From contig NC_087062.1 of the NCBI RefSeq assembly GCF_963678635.1, positions 70,525,345 through 70,589,344 on the forward strand: a stretch of DNA of 64,000 bases, written 5' to 3'. This document shows positions 38,881 through 49,389 of this stretch, piece after piece. Made by a program: the position numbers and the translations under genes. Source of the stretch: Symsagittifera roscoffensis. Lineage: Eukaryota; Xenacoelomorpha; Acoela; Convolutidae. How positions within the stretch are numbered: position 1 is the stretch's first letter; the number at the start of each line of letters is the position of its first letter. The notes below the pieces were generated by a model. The model was given only the letters and a program-made list of their open reading frames with translations. It had not been told where the DNA came from and made no database searches.

Positions 38881-40089
38881 AAAGGCACCAGAGAGAAAAA
38901 GGATGGCAACGAGGACTTGAGTCTGGATGCTAATGAAAAGATAGAAGCAGAATCAGAGGCGGAATCCTTTGTGGAAGAAGACTGGAACGACCCGGAGCAG
39001 GACGAGGTGCCAAAGTGGACGGAACCAGACTTGCCGATAACGGCAGGAACCAGGAGTGGTAATCGTAAACGGACAGGCATGAGGTACAATAGTTACGGGG
39101 ATGACTTCTTGATTGACAAGATACGGCCTGATGAATTGGGCGACGAGTTACTGAGTGTGGGCGAATTGGTGGTAGACGATGAATGGCAAATCGTCAACGA
39201 CAGCGAACACTACCCGAAGGAAGGCTACTCCACACCAGAACAAGAAACAGATCTGGAGCAGAGCGAGATAGAGAGGAGGGAGAACACAAACTTGAGAATA
39301 CTAGAGTGGATGTGTGATGTCAAGAGCAAAGGAGATGAAGGGCAAAGCATCCAGCAGGTCGACGTGTCAGCAGAACAACACGTGAAAACAGAGGATCCCC
39401 AATTCGGTTGGACGCTCGAAATACCACCAGATAATTTAGACCCAGCATCATCGATGGGGACGTCGATGAATATTTTTGTCCGGGGAGTGGGGGTACTTAC
39501 CCACACCGAAAATTTGATGATAAAGAAACTCAGGGAAGTCAGAAAGACCAACGGGCCAGATCTGGGCGAGGAAAATCCCGAGCCTACCATAGGACGAAAA
39601 TTTAAAATTAAATTTGAAATTCCCAATGAATACTCGGAGAACGTCCTGATAACGGACAGCGTCTTCATTTTGTCAGACAGGACTAGCGCGATCTGTATAA
39701 CGGCGGACATGAGCTTCAAATCGAGACTGGAGGCCGACTTCAAGAGAGAATACCAGAATGTGAAGTTTTTATTCAGACAGAGACCGGGGCTGGGAGGAAT
39801 GGCTGCGCTTCCCCCATCAGTGGCACAAGTCCCGGGCAAATACCTGTGCTTTCTAGTGACGAGGGTCAAGGAAAGGAATACGATAGAACCTGAGCACGTG
39901 ATGTTAGCACTAACGAGGCTGAGAGATCTCATGATTGAAAGAGGGATAGTGGAGGTCTCGATGCCTGTTTATGACCCAAACAGGGGCAAGTTGAGCCCAA
40001 GGGAGTTATATGCCATCCTACACGTGGTCTTCGCAGAAATGGAGATAATGGAACACCTGCACAAGAAATACTACTTGAGTATCGCATGA
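38788..40089 (+). CDS. Integrase tail and macro-like domain of element 2
   Basis: An uninterrupted frame of 433 codons. The first about 15 codons overlap the preceding module in another frame; the reliable part starts near NVEGLEYLLVEPACDVNE. Residues 40-230 are strongly acidic linker containing NSYGDDFLIDKI and LRILEWM. GTSMNIFVRGVGVLTHTENL follows, then the macro-like domain at about 273-433: TSAICITADMSF, LEADFKREY, GGMAALP, GKYLCFLVTRVKE, a helix LTRLRDLMIERG, VSMPVYDPNRG, SPRELYAILHVVFAE and a C-terminal helix. This is the cleanest copy of the domain, with no stop or frameshift. The linker between residues 240 and 270 carries one Lys to Glu difference from element 3. Confidence 0.75.
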   Translation: MSHLQKTGAYRRMNVEGLEYLLVEPACDVNEKGTREKKDGNEDLSLDANEKIEAESEAESFVEEDWNDPEQDEVPKWTEPDLPITAGTRSGNRKRTGMRYNSYGDDFLIDKIRPDELGDELLSVGELVVDDEWQIVNDSEHYPKEGYSTPEQETDLEQSEIERRENTNLRILEWMCDVKSKGDEGQSIQQVDVSAEQHVKTEDPQFGWTLEIPPDNLDPASSMGTSMNIFVRGVGVLTHTENLMIKKLREVRKTNGPDLGEENPEPTIGRKFKIKFEIPNEYSENVLITDSVFILSDRTSAICITADMSFKSRLEADFKREYQNVKFLFRQRPGLGGMAALPPSVAQVPGKYLCFLVTRVKERNTIEPEHVMLALTRLRDLMIERGIVEVSMPVYDPNRGKLSPRELYAILHVVFAEMEIMEHLHKKYYLSIA

Positions 40090-40548
40090 GCTACGTGTGT
40101 ACAACGGAGGTCTTGAGTTGGGGGTACATGGAGATCTTGAGTAAGGATACATGGGGACCTCGGAGCAGGTAGATGGATTTTAACGTAATTGGCAGGACAA
40201 TTACAGTTTGAAAAAAGACGGTGCTAAAACATTAAATGAATCTGCATGCTCTTAAAAAACTTCCAACTGAATTGCTTAAGTAAAACAAAGGAGGGATAAG
40301 GTTTTAACTACAATTATGGGGGGTTTAGGTTAGGAACATAACACTTTAGTCTAAAAAGTGGATTTTACTTTCAGATTGATTTGATTATATCGAGTTGACG
40401 ACCCAAACACACTCATTGGAAATAGAATGTAAGGTCTTGAACAAAATTCACGATCAGCAACATTCTGAAGTGATATTTCTCAAGTGCTCAAGTTGGTACG
40501 GTAATTCTCGAGTTGGTTATTGCGCGAGATATTCTAGAAATTGTAAAA
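40090..40548 (+). other. Spacer with splice acceptor and CTCAAGT/CTCGAGT sites
   Basis: Noncoding. GATTTTACTTTCAG ends at 40,374 and fits the nematode acceptor consensus well. CTTGAG, CTCAAG or CTCGAG hexamers occur at 40,112, 40,136, 40,479, 40,487 and 40,507, more than chance would give in 460 bp. Confidence 0.5.
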
Positions 40549-40818
40549 ATGGCAGATCGATTTTGGAAATCCATGCCTGCGGCGCTAAAGAAGCTTACGC
40601 TCGATGAGTTGTACAGACGCTTGAGGGACCTGGACTACACCCAATTGGACGAGAGGATGGCAGTGATGCTGAACGCCATCCTGCAATTAGAGGAGCAAGG
40701 TGAGTGTAGGGAGTCCGCAACCGAAGCTGTCTTGATGGTCGGCTACACCACAGAAGGCATATCCAATCAAGAACAGACTAGATGGCTATCCTGGAATGTG
40801 GACGGAGGGGTGAGATGA
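40549..40818 (+). pseudogene. Second-unit ORF a of element 2, truncated
   Basis: The start is set at ATG 40,549 (AAAAATGG, MADRFWKSMPAALK). LTLDELYRRLRDLDY, MAVMLNAILQLEEQG and TEAVLMVGYTTEG match the conserved N-terminus of element 1 ORF a. A TGA at 40,816-40,818 stands where element 1 has Trp (TGG), followed by FDLARNPGL in the same frame. The coiled-coil half and the start of the SGNH domain are deleted; the frame joins SGNH block III within 75 bp. Confidence 0.65.
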
Positions 40819-40891
40819 TTCGACTTGGCAAGGAATCCTGGCTTAACCAACAACACTGAGTACGGCGCGGGAGAATTCTGATTGAGCGCTA

Positions 40892-41884
40892 ATGATGGGG
40901 ACCAATGACGTGTCCAGAGGGGAATCGAGGAAAGTCATGAGGCTACATAATAAAATGAGCTGCATCCTGGAGGAGTTGCGGATTCAGATGGATCCCGCCA
41001 TACTCACAGTTTGCACCAACCCTTATAACATGAAGGCCGACCAACACGCGATGGAAATGAACGACAAAGTCCGGAACCTGAACGAGATAATCAGGCAGAT
41101 GCATCAAAGGAGTGTCCTTCCCGTCAGATTGCTGGACGTAGCTGACCAGATAGAGCGATCCTTCCAAGAGGATGCATTCTCAGACGGAATCCATTTCGAC
41201 AGACCTAGGGGTGCGGAGTGGTTGAACGACGTTTTCCAGCGGCACATAAGTGAGTTGGAGGCAGACCTGCTTGAGACGGCCCGAATCACATTCGGTCCAT
41301 CCCCAAATCCCCCTTTCCTTGCCACAAGACCCCTGTTCAGTCGCCTGGGAGCGAGAGTCGACTCAAGAGACAGCTCGAGGAGCAGCCGAACTGGATTACC
41401 GGGTTCCACGCCAATGGAAGCCGAGGAAGCGGAGTCATCAACGCCCCAAAGTTCAGTGGTGTCCTCAGTGGTAGTGGTGGATAACAAGAGAGTGGAGAAA
41501 CCAGCGGAGGCAAGCCGAACGCGACATCTAGAGAAAGTAAAAGAATTGGAGCTGGAGGATCTGGAGTGCAGACAGGAGTTGGCGGATGTCCTGGGGCTCA
41601 AGCAAGTGTCATACGAGGATTTGAGTCGACACCAGTGCGCAGACTGGCTAAAGGCCCACGAAACGAATTTCTCGAGAGCAAGAATGATAGAGACGGCTGA
41701 TCTGACTAAGATTCCCATGATATCAGTCATGGGAACGATTAATTACAGACCTCTCAAGTTGCTGGGGAGTCCGGGATTCATAGTGAAGCCCCCCAAGCAC
41801 CGAACGAGTATCGCCAGAATCAGATTTGCGACTCCTGCGCAGCTGAGGGTAGTAGACAAGCTGCTGAAACCAAAAGAGAGATGA
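40892..41884 (+). pseudogene. SGNH hydrolase of element 2 lacking the nucleophile block
   Basis: The frame opens with MMGTNDVSRG (block III), AILTVCTNPYN, and SDGIHFDRPRGAEWLND (block V Asp-His) followed by the same C-terminal helix as element 1. Blocks I and II, including the GDS serine, are absent, so the protein cannot be an active hydrolase. Residues 150-240 are a Ser/Pro/Val-rich linker. The C-terminal 100 residues (LECRQELADVLGLK, MISVMGTINYRPLKLLGSPG) correspond to the start of element 1 ORF c. The stop TGA overlaps the next ATG as ATGA. Confidence 0.7.
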
Positions 41885-42283
41885 AACTGCCAGACGCCGC
41901 TTACGAGGGTGCGAAATTGGCAGGCGACGCAAGATATGGGAAACCCTGCGGCAGTGCCCAATTGGCCAAGACACTGGCAGTATACGATAGAGCAGATCCA
42001 GCAGCCGCGAGGGTGATCATCGTGACGGGATCGGATTTCGAGGGAACGTCTCCCAAGTTGTTCTGGCCGGAAACTCTGGTATACTCGCTGCCTGGTGCAG
42101 AGTTGAACCAGATGTTGACCTTGGTGGTGGCGATAAAGTCAGAGATGCCCTGCGAACCAGAGCTACTGCTGTTCGCGGGAATGAACGATCACCTGCATGC
42201 GGCTGGGCTTCTAGAGCAGCTGAAAGGGGATGAGCATACGCCAAAGAAAATCTGGGAGGCTATCCAGACGTTGTTTGCCGCGA
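41881..42283 (+). pseudogene. Second SGNH-like domain of element 2, cut by the duplication junction
   Basis: MKLPDAAYEG starts in the -1 frame relative to the preceding ORF. VIIVTGSDFEGTSPKLFWP and LLFAGMNDHLHAAGLLEQL are the block I-like and block III-like motifs. After LFAA at 42,283 the sequence enters satellite and the remaining codons to a stop at 42,309 are foreign. The intact continuation is in element 3. Confidence 0.75.
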
Positions 42284-45208
42284 CCGTCGAACTTGGCTTT
42301 TGTTTCTAGGTTGAACTCATTTGTCCAATTGAAAAGATAGTTGTTTTAGATTTATCTTTTGAGATTACTTTATAGTTTACAGTATGGTTAGTTGTTCTGT
42401 GCTCTAACTAACATCCAAGCAAAGTTGCTTGGAGAGCGTTTCATTATGTTTTCTGACGGGTTTTAGATGGTTTTTCTTGGTATATTTTTCTGCTTAACTT
42501 GCAGACATTCCAGTTAGTGTAGCTGAGTGTGGGGGTCAAAATGGGTGATGCATTGTTCAGAACACTTCTACCAGTTGCCTTGTAAGTTATCAATGGGTGA
42601 TGCATTGTTCAGTACACTCCTCCCAGTTGCTTTGTAAGTAATAAGGAGTGTTTCTTTCGAGCAACCACAAGTAGTGCCGGCAAGTTCTTTCAGAAGGTTA
42701 TTTCTTTTTTGATTTTTTTCAGACTATAGTTTAATATACAGTTTTCGTTTATGTTAAATTGGTTGTCGAATGTAACGCCTAGAAATTTTGAGTTTCAAAA
42801 GGCTGTCGACCTTCATTTTTGTTTCTAGGTTGAACTCATTTGTCCAATGGAAAAGATAGATACTGTGGATTCATCTTTTGAGATTACTTTATAGTTTAGA
42901 GTATGGTTATCTATTCTGTGCTCTTGCTAACATCCAAGCAAAATAGTTTGGAAAGCGTTTCATTATGTTTTCTTACGGGAAATAGTTTTGTTTCATCGTG
43001 TAATTGCAGGATGTCGCTCATTTTAACGCAGCCATGGTTTTTCTTAGTATATTGTTTTGCTTAAGTTGCAGACGTTCCAGTTAGGGTAGCTCAGTGTGGG
43101 GGTCAAAATGGGTGATGCATTGTTCAGTACACTCCTCCCAGTTGCCTTGTAATTGATGCCTTGTAAGTGATCAATGGGTAATGCATTGTTCAGTACACTC
43201 CTCTCAGTTGCTTTGTAAGTAATAAGGAGTGTTTCTTTCGAGCAACTACAAGTAGTGCCGGCAAGTTTTTTCAGACGGTTATTTCTTTTTTGAATTTTTT
43301 TCAGACTTTATTACAGTGTTCTCTTACCTTAAATTGGTTGTCGAATGTAACGCCTACAAATTTTGAGTTTCCAAAGACCGTCGAACTTGGCTTTTGTTTC
43401 TAGGTTGAACTCATTTGTCCAATTGAAATGATAGTTGTTGTAGATTCATCTTTTGAGATTACTTTATAGTTTACTAACATCCAAGCAAAATTGTTTGGAG
43501 AGCGTTTCATTATGTTTTCTGACGGCTTTTTGATGGTTTTTCTTGGTATATTGTTCTGCTTAAGTTGTAGACATTCCAGTTAGTGTAGCTGAGTGTGGGG
43601 GTCAAAATGGGTGATGCATTGTTCAGTACACTTCTACCAGTTGCCTTGTAAGTGATCAATGGGTGGTGCATTGTTCAGTACACTCCTCCTAGTTGCTTTG
43701 TAAGTAATAAGGAGTGTTTCTTTCGAGCAACCACAAGTAGTGCCGACAAGTTCTTTCAGAAGGTTATTTCTTTTTTGAATTTTTTCAGACTATAGTTTAA
43801 TATACAGTTCTCGTTTATGTTAAATTGGTTGTCGAATGTAACGCCTAGAAATTTTGAGTTTCCAAAGGCTGTCGACCTTCATTTTTGTTTCTAGGTTGAA
43901 CTCATTTGTCCAATTGAAAAGATAGATACTTTGGGTTCATCTTTTGAGATTACTTTATAGTTTACAGTATGGTTATCTGTTCTGTGCTCTTGCTAACATC
44001 CAAGCAAAATTGTTTGGAAAGCGTTTCATTATGTTTTCTGACGGAAAGTATTTTTTTTTCATCGTGTAAATGCGTGATGTCGCTCATTTTAACGCAGCCA
44101 TGATTTTTCTTAATATAGTGTTTTGCTTAAGTTGCAGACGTTCCAGTTAGTGTAGCTCAGTGTGGGGGTCAAAATGGGTGACGCATTGTTCAGTACGATT
44201 CTACCAGTTGCCTTGTAAGTGATCAATGGGTGATGCATTGTTCAGTACACTCCTCCCAGCTGCTTTGTAAGTAATAATGAGTGCTTCTTTTGATCAACCA
44301 CAAGTAATGCCGGCAAGTTTTTTCAGAAGATTTTTTCTTCTTTGAATTTTTTCAGACTTTAGTACAGTGTTCGTTTGTTAAATTAGTTGTCGACCATAAC
44401 GCCTAGAAGTTTTGAGTTTCCAAAGGCCGTCGACCTTGACTTTTGTTTCTAGTTGTAGATTCATCTTTTGAGATTACTTTTTAGTTTACAGTAAGGTTAT
44501 CTGTTCTGTGCTCTCACTAACATCCAAGCTGAATTTTTTGGAGAGCGTTTCATTATGTTTTCTGACTTGAAGTATTTTTCTTTCGTCGTGTAAATGCGTG
44601 ATGTCGCTGATTTTTACGCAGCTAGTGATTATTCTTAGTATATTGTTTTGCTTAACTTAGACGTTCCCAGTTAGTGTAGCTCAGTGTGGGGTCCAAATTG
44701 GTGTTTTTTGTTCAGTACACTCCTCCCAATTGACTTGTAAGTAATATTGAGTGTTTCTTTGGAGCAACTCCAAGTAGTGCTGTAATTTTTTTTTCAGAGG
44801 GTTTTTTTGAAATTTTTTAGACCTTATTACAGTGTTTATTAAAGTTAAATAAGTTTGAGTTTCCAAAGGCCGTCGACCTTGACTCTTGTTTCTAGTTTGA
44901 ACTCATTTGTCCAAGTTGGAAAGATAGATAATGTAGATTTATCTTTTGAGATAACTTTAGAGTTTACAGTATGGTGAGCTGATCTGTGCTCTTGTTTACA
45001 TCCAAGCAAAACTGTTTGAAGAGCATTTTATTATGTTGTCTGACGGGAAGCGTTTTTGTTTTGTCGTGTAAATGCGTGATTTTGCTCATTTTTACGCAGC
45101 CAGTGGTTGTTCTTAGTGCCTCGTTTTGCTTAACTTGCAGACCTTCTCAGTTAGTGTAGCTCAGTGTGGGGCCCAAATGGGTGATGCATTGTTCTGTACA
45201 GCTTCGAA
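42284..45208. repeat. Satellite array, second copy (starts mid-monomer)
   Basis: Begins inside a monomer at CCGTCGAACTTGGC and continues as array 1 from 23,866. The monomer that contacts element R in copy 1 is absent here. Confidence 0.9.
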
Positions 45209-45684
45209 AAAATTATGCGTGTACATCACAAGATTTCTTAAAGTTTTGGCCAACAAGAATTGTTCTGAGCTTCGTTCTAATTGAAGTTTACGTAGAACTC
45301 TAACGAAACAGGCATAGTTTTTATTGTGCCAATCGCACTGAGTGCCATAACTGAAATAATTTAATATTTTCGTAAATTAGACAGTAGTTCTTTTTTCAGT
45401 CTACTTTTCGTGTAAAATAGTCTTAAGCAAAATTCTGTCGACTAACTTTTGCAACAATAATTTTCAAATTTCTTTCGAGAATAGGACATATATATGTCTT
45501 CGATACAATACAACATCGTGTAAACTCCGTACAGTTTCTTTTTGAAGTTAAAAAAATGGGCGAAAAACTATTCTACATCCAGTGGCGTGTGCAGAAATTT
45601 TTCTAGGGGACTCTTTTTGAAAAACTTTGAAAGGTGCGTCGACCTTGTTTTCGGTCGAACAATTTATGTGCCAGTCGGTCATAT
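45209..45684. other. AT-rich segment, second copy
   Basis: Same content as 26,791-27,266; no supportable gene. Confidence 0.5.
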
Positions 45685-48640
45685 TTGGAAGTTTGACCTT
45701 GAGGAATACGAACTACGTAATTTTGGGGATGAAATCCAATTTTTCAAAAATTCAAAATGAGCATGTCATGCTCAACTTTCTCGCCAAAACTGAAAATCTC
45801 AGAAATACAAGATCAGAACAACCGATTTACAATCGCGGGAAAGTACTTGAAAAAAGCAGCGGGAAATTGCTATTCGCATTTTCCAGATATAAATCAAACG
45901 CGAGTAGAGCTGTCCTATCCTGAAATAGGAGAAGAAGCGATTACAAAAGAAGAACATATTTATTCGAGGTGAACCAGAGTGAACCCTCAGTGGAAAGGTG
46001 GACAGCTGGGGTATCCCAATGGTACAGTTCCGAAACTTAATTCTCGAGTCAAAACTTATTTCCCTTGGTGGAATTCATCAATAGCAAACTTCTCAAGTTA
46101 TTATACTTAATGCTAGAGTTACTGATTAATTTAGTTATCCCAATTCTCGAGTGTGCCGATATGTGAGTATTCAATTTGATTTTCTTGAGTGTGTTTTATG
46201 ATTGCTATGTTGAGGTAAGGAGAGTTTTAGGTTGATCCATTTGAAATGGATTAAAGTTCCACTGTCTAATAAAAAGTAACTGTACGGACTGTTCGACCCT
46301 GTTTTTGACGGCCTCCGTGTATTTTGGGTATTTTGAGACCTAAGTATAGGGGAGGTTCTTATTTTCTAGAGTTTGGGAGGAGGGTATTTTGGTAGTGGCC
46401 TTTAAGCTGTAAGGGGTTTTTAGTCTCATGTCGCAAGCGAACCGAATTGGCTCCTATCGTTCGAGGTAGAAAAACACAAGAGATGGTGTCGCTGACTCTT
46501 GAGCCAATGGTTATAGGGCCTATTTTTCTTTAACCTTATATGTGACCGAAGTAGGCGACTGTTACATAGTGTTTTTATGGCGCTCCTGGGTGTTTTTTAG
46601 ACATCATGACTATGTAGTCGAACCCACTTGACGCAGCTCCGGGCTACATGCCCATTCTAGAGTACCGGTGGTACGGTTCAGCGGGAACGTGTAAACCTTC
46701 CGGCTGTACCGTGATAGCTTTTTAAGAAGACTCGAGAAAACTTCCTGGTACGCTCTCCGAACGAGGCTTAGCTAACCGAGTAAGGGGGGGGGGGGGTAAC
46801 AAGGGGGACGAAAAAACGAGCAAAAGACAAAAAGCGAAACAAAAACCATAAAACAAAAAATGACAGTGACTTTGACACCAAATTAGTTGGATCAAACCTT
46901 TATGTTAATTAAATAGTATACCCATACTGTTTTTTATAAGACCGATCGTTTCGATCATTTCAGCAATCTGGAAAGGTGCCCAAGTGTGGGGCGTTGTGAA
47001 GGGTTTTCAGATAGCTTGCAATTTAGCTGGACCATCAGGAGACGTGACTGGAACAGGTGACCAGTCGAGTGGGAAAGTGGTTCACAGGGACTTAGCTGGA
47101 CCATTAGGAGACATGACTGGAACAGGTGACCAGTCGAGTAGGAAAGTGGTTCACAGGGACTTAGCTGGACCATTAGGAGACTTGACTGGAACAGGTGACC
47201 AGCCAATAGGGAAAGTGGTGCTGGTGATCAAGTGCAGGACAAGCCAAGGAAACAACCAGCACGGAATCAGAGCAACAAGAGAGGACGGGGGTGTTCTCAA
47301 GTTGGTCAAACGGGCATTGTTAAATTCCACAGTACATTATAGGTGATAAGTGTAAAATTGGATAAGCGGAACCCACTGTTTTGAGGAACGTTTCTACTCA
47401 AGCAGGCCTTGAAACAGGTTCTACGGTTTTCTCTCAAGAGGTTTAGCACCCGGCGCTTAAGGTAATTTTCGGTTTACGAGGGGGGCTAAAGAGGGGGGAG
47501 ATTAGAAGGGGGGCTGGTTAGGTTAAAGGTTGACGGTTGTAAATTGTAAAAAGGGGGGACACATTAGAGTAACTTATTGATCGACATCGTCGATTTAGTT
47601 ACATTAGATTCTTGCACGCGTTGATTATAAATAGCGGATATCCGAATTTAACATCGAATTAAGGTAGGTACCCTGGTCGGATCGGGGGGGGGGGGGGGGG
47701 GGGTTGGGGAACGGACGTTGACAGTTTTTGTGATACCCCATCAGATCGCTAGCAGGGGGGAGGAAAACAGGTGGCAATCAGGTACCAGACATTTTTTTTT
47801 GTTGTTGTTCAAATAAAGAGTTGACACGAGTCACCTTTGAATTTTAGATGGGTTTATTTCTCTGTTTTTATCATTATTTTTTTTCTCTGTTCAAATTTTG
47901 ACGCTTTTGGTAAAAAAGTTTTAATCGGTTTTGACCAAACAGGTGATCACAAGACAACCCGAACAAAATGGGTTTCATCTTGCATCAAAATATTAAAAGG
48001 GAAATAAATACAGGGGGGTTGGTAATTCTAACTTTTGGCCAGTAAGATTGGGTTTTTGGGAAAATTTTTAGTAGAGCTCAAGTAGTGGTACCAGGTACAG
48101 TGGTTCAAGGCAGTCTTGGGACAGGCATACTTGGGACAGGCAGTCTTGGGACAGGCAGTCTTGGGACAGGCAGTCTTGGGACAGGCGGTCTTGGGACAGG
48201 CAGTCTTGGGACAGGCAGTCTTGGGACAGTAGTCTTGGGACAGGCTGTCTTGGGACAGGCAGTCTTGGGACAGTAGTCTTGGGACAGTAATCTGGGGACA
48301 GGCAGTCTTGGGACAGGCGGTCTTGGGACAGGCAGTCTTGGGACAGTAGTCTTGGGGCAGGCAGTCTTGGGACAGCCAGTCTTGGGAAGGTAGTCTTGGG
48401 ACAGGCAGTCTTGGGACAGGCAGTCTTGGGACAGGCAGTCTTGGGACAGGCAGTCTTGGGACAGTAGTCTTAGGACAGGCAGTCTTGAGACAGACAGTCT
48501 TGGGACAGGCAGTCTTGGGACAGGCAGTCTTGGGACAGTAGTCTTGGGACAGGCAGTCTTGGGACAGGCGGTCTTGGGACAGGCAGTCTTGGGACAGGCA
48601 GTCTTGGGACAGTAGTCTTGGGATAGTAATCTTGGGACAG
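45685..48640 (+). repeat. LTR-like unit A, second copy, with 69-bp repeats and minisatellite
   Basis: As at 27,267-30,217. The poly-G tract after GGTCGGATC is 20 G here versus 15 in copy 1, and the minisatellite occupies about 48,110-48,640. Confidence 0.6.
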
Positions 48641-49389
48641 TACAGTCCACCCAGTTGCTTTGTAAGTAATAAGGAGTGTTTCTTTTGAGCAACCACAAGT
48701 ACTGCCGGCAAGTTTTTTCAGAAGGTTAACTTTTTTTTGAATTTTTTCAGACTCTAGGACAGTGTTCGTTTCTTAAATTGGTTGTCGACTGTAACGCCTA
48801 GAAGTTTTGAGTTTCCAAAGGCCGTTGACCTTGACTTTTGTTTCTAGTTGTAGATTCATCTTTTGAGATTACTTTATAGTTTACAGTATGGTTATCTGTT
48901 CTGTGCTCTCACTAACGGTGTCAAATTCATCAGGTTCTAGCACTTCGAAGGCTAGGAATACGAAGTGAGCAGGGAGCTCAATTTGGGTTTCTTGAGTATT
49001 GAGAGGGAAAGGAAGGGGCTCAAGTGTGAACACGGATGAAATCCGAGGTCACGAAAAAGAAACTTTAACGAAACAAAGTATTTTCATTACTATGCTATAG
49101 TTATTATATAAATCAAAATGTTGCATGACAATTTCCTGATTGGATAGGACAAAAAAAATTTTAATCACAAGCTTCAAAAGCGGATATTCAAGGTGCAGGT
49201 ATATGAAAATTTTGATTGCTGTTCAGCGATAGTGTGACAATTTTATATGGTTGTGAATTTTGGGGTGTAGATAAACTTAAGTCTACTGCAAACTTCTGTA
49301 AATGACCACTGGCACTGTATCTTGAGCAACACTCGGTATTCTAGGGACTCACTTACAGGCGGCAACACGCGATGAGGACAAGTTTGGAA
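48641..49389. repeat. Satellite fragment and spacer, second copy
   Basis: Satellite part to about 48,917, then the AT-rich spacer; one substitution (TTGTATGAC versus TTGCATGAC near 49,126). Confidence 0.8.

Larger units (their letters stand above)
23866..42283. repeat. 18,418-bp tandem duplication, first copy
   Basis: Everything from the satellite at 23,866 to the second SGNH-like ORF at 42,283 is repeated from 42,284 on. The junction GCCGCGA/CCGTCGAAC joins element sequence to mid-satellite sequence, with GA shared by both partners. About a dozen base substitutions and a few homopolymer or minisatellite length changes separate the copies. Confidence 0.95.
34367..42283 (+). mobile_element. 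Element 2: non-autonomous macro/SGNH Ty3/gypsy copy, right-truncated by the duplication junction
   Basis: Gag, RT, most of RNase H, integrase tail, macro domain, ORF a N-terminus, partial SGNH and the start of the second SGNH-like ORF are present in element 1 order. Compared with element 1, about 1.15 kb covering the protease, about 2 kb covering the integrase finger and core, and the segment with the SGNH GDS motif have been deleted. The copy ends mid-ORF at 42,283. Confidence 0.85.
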
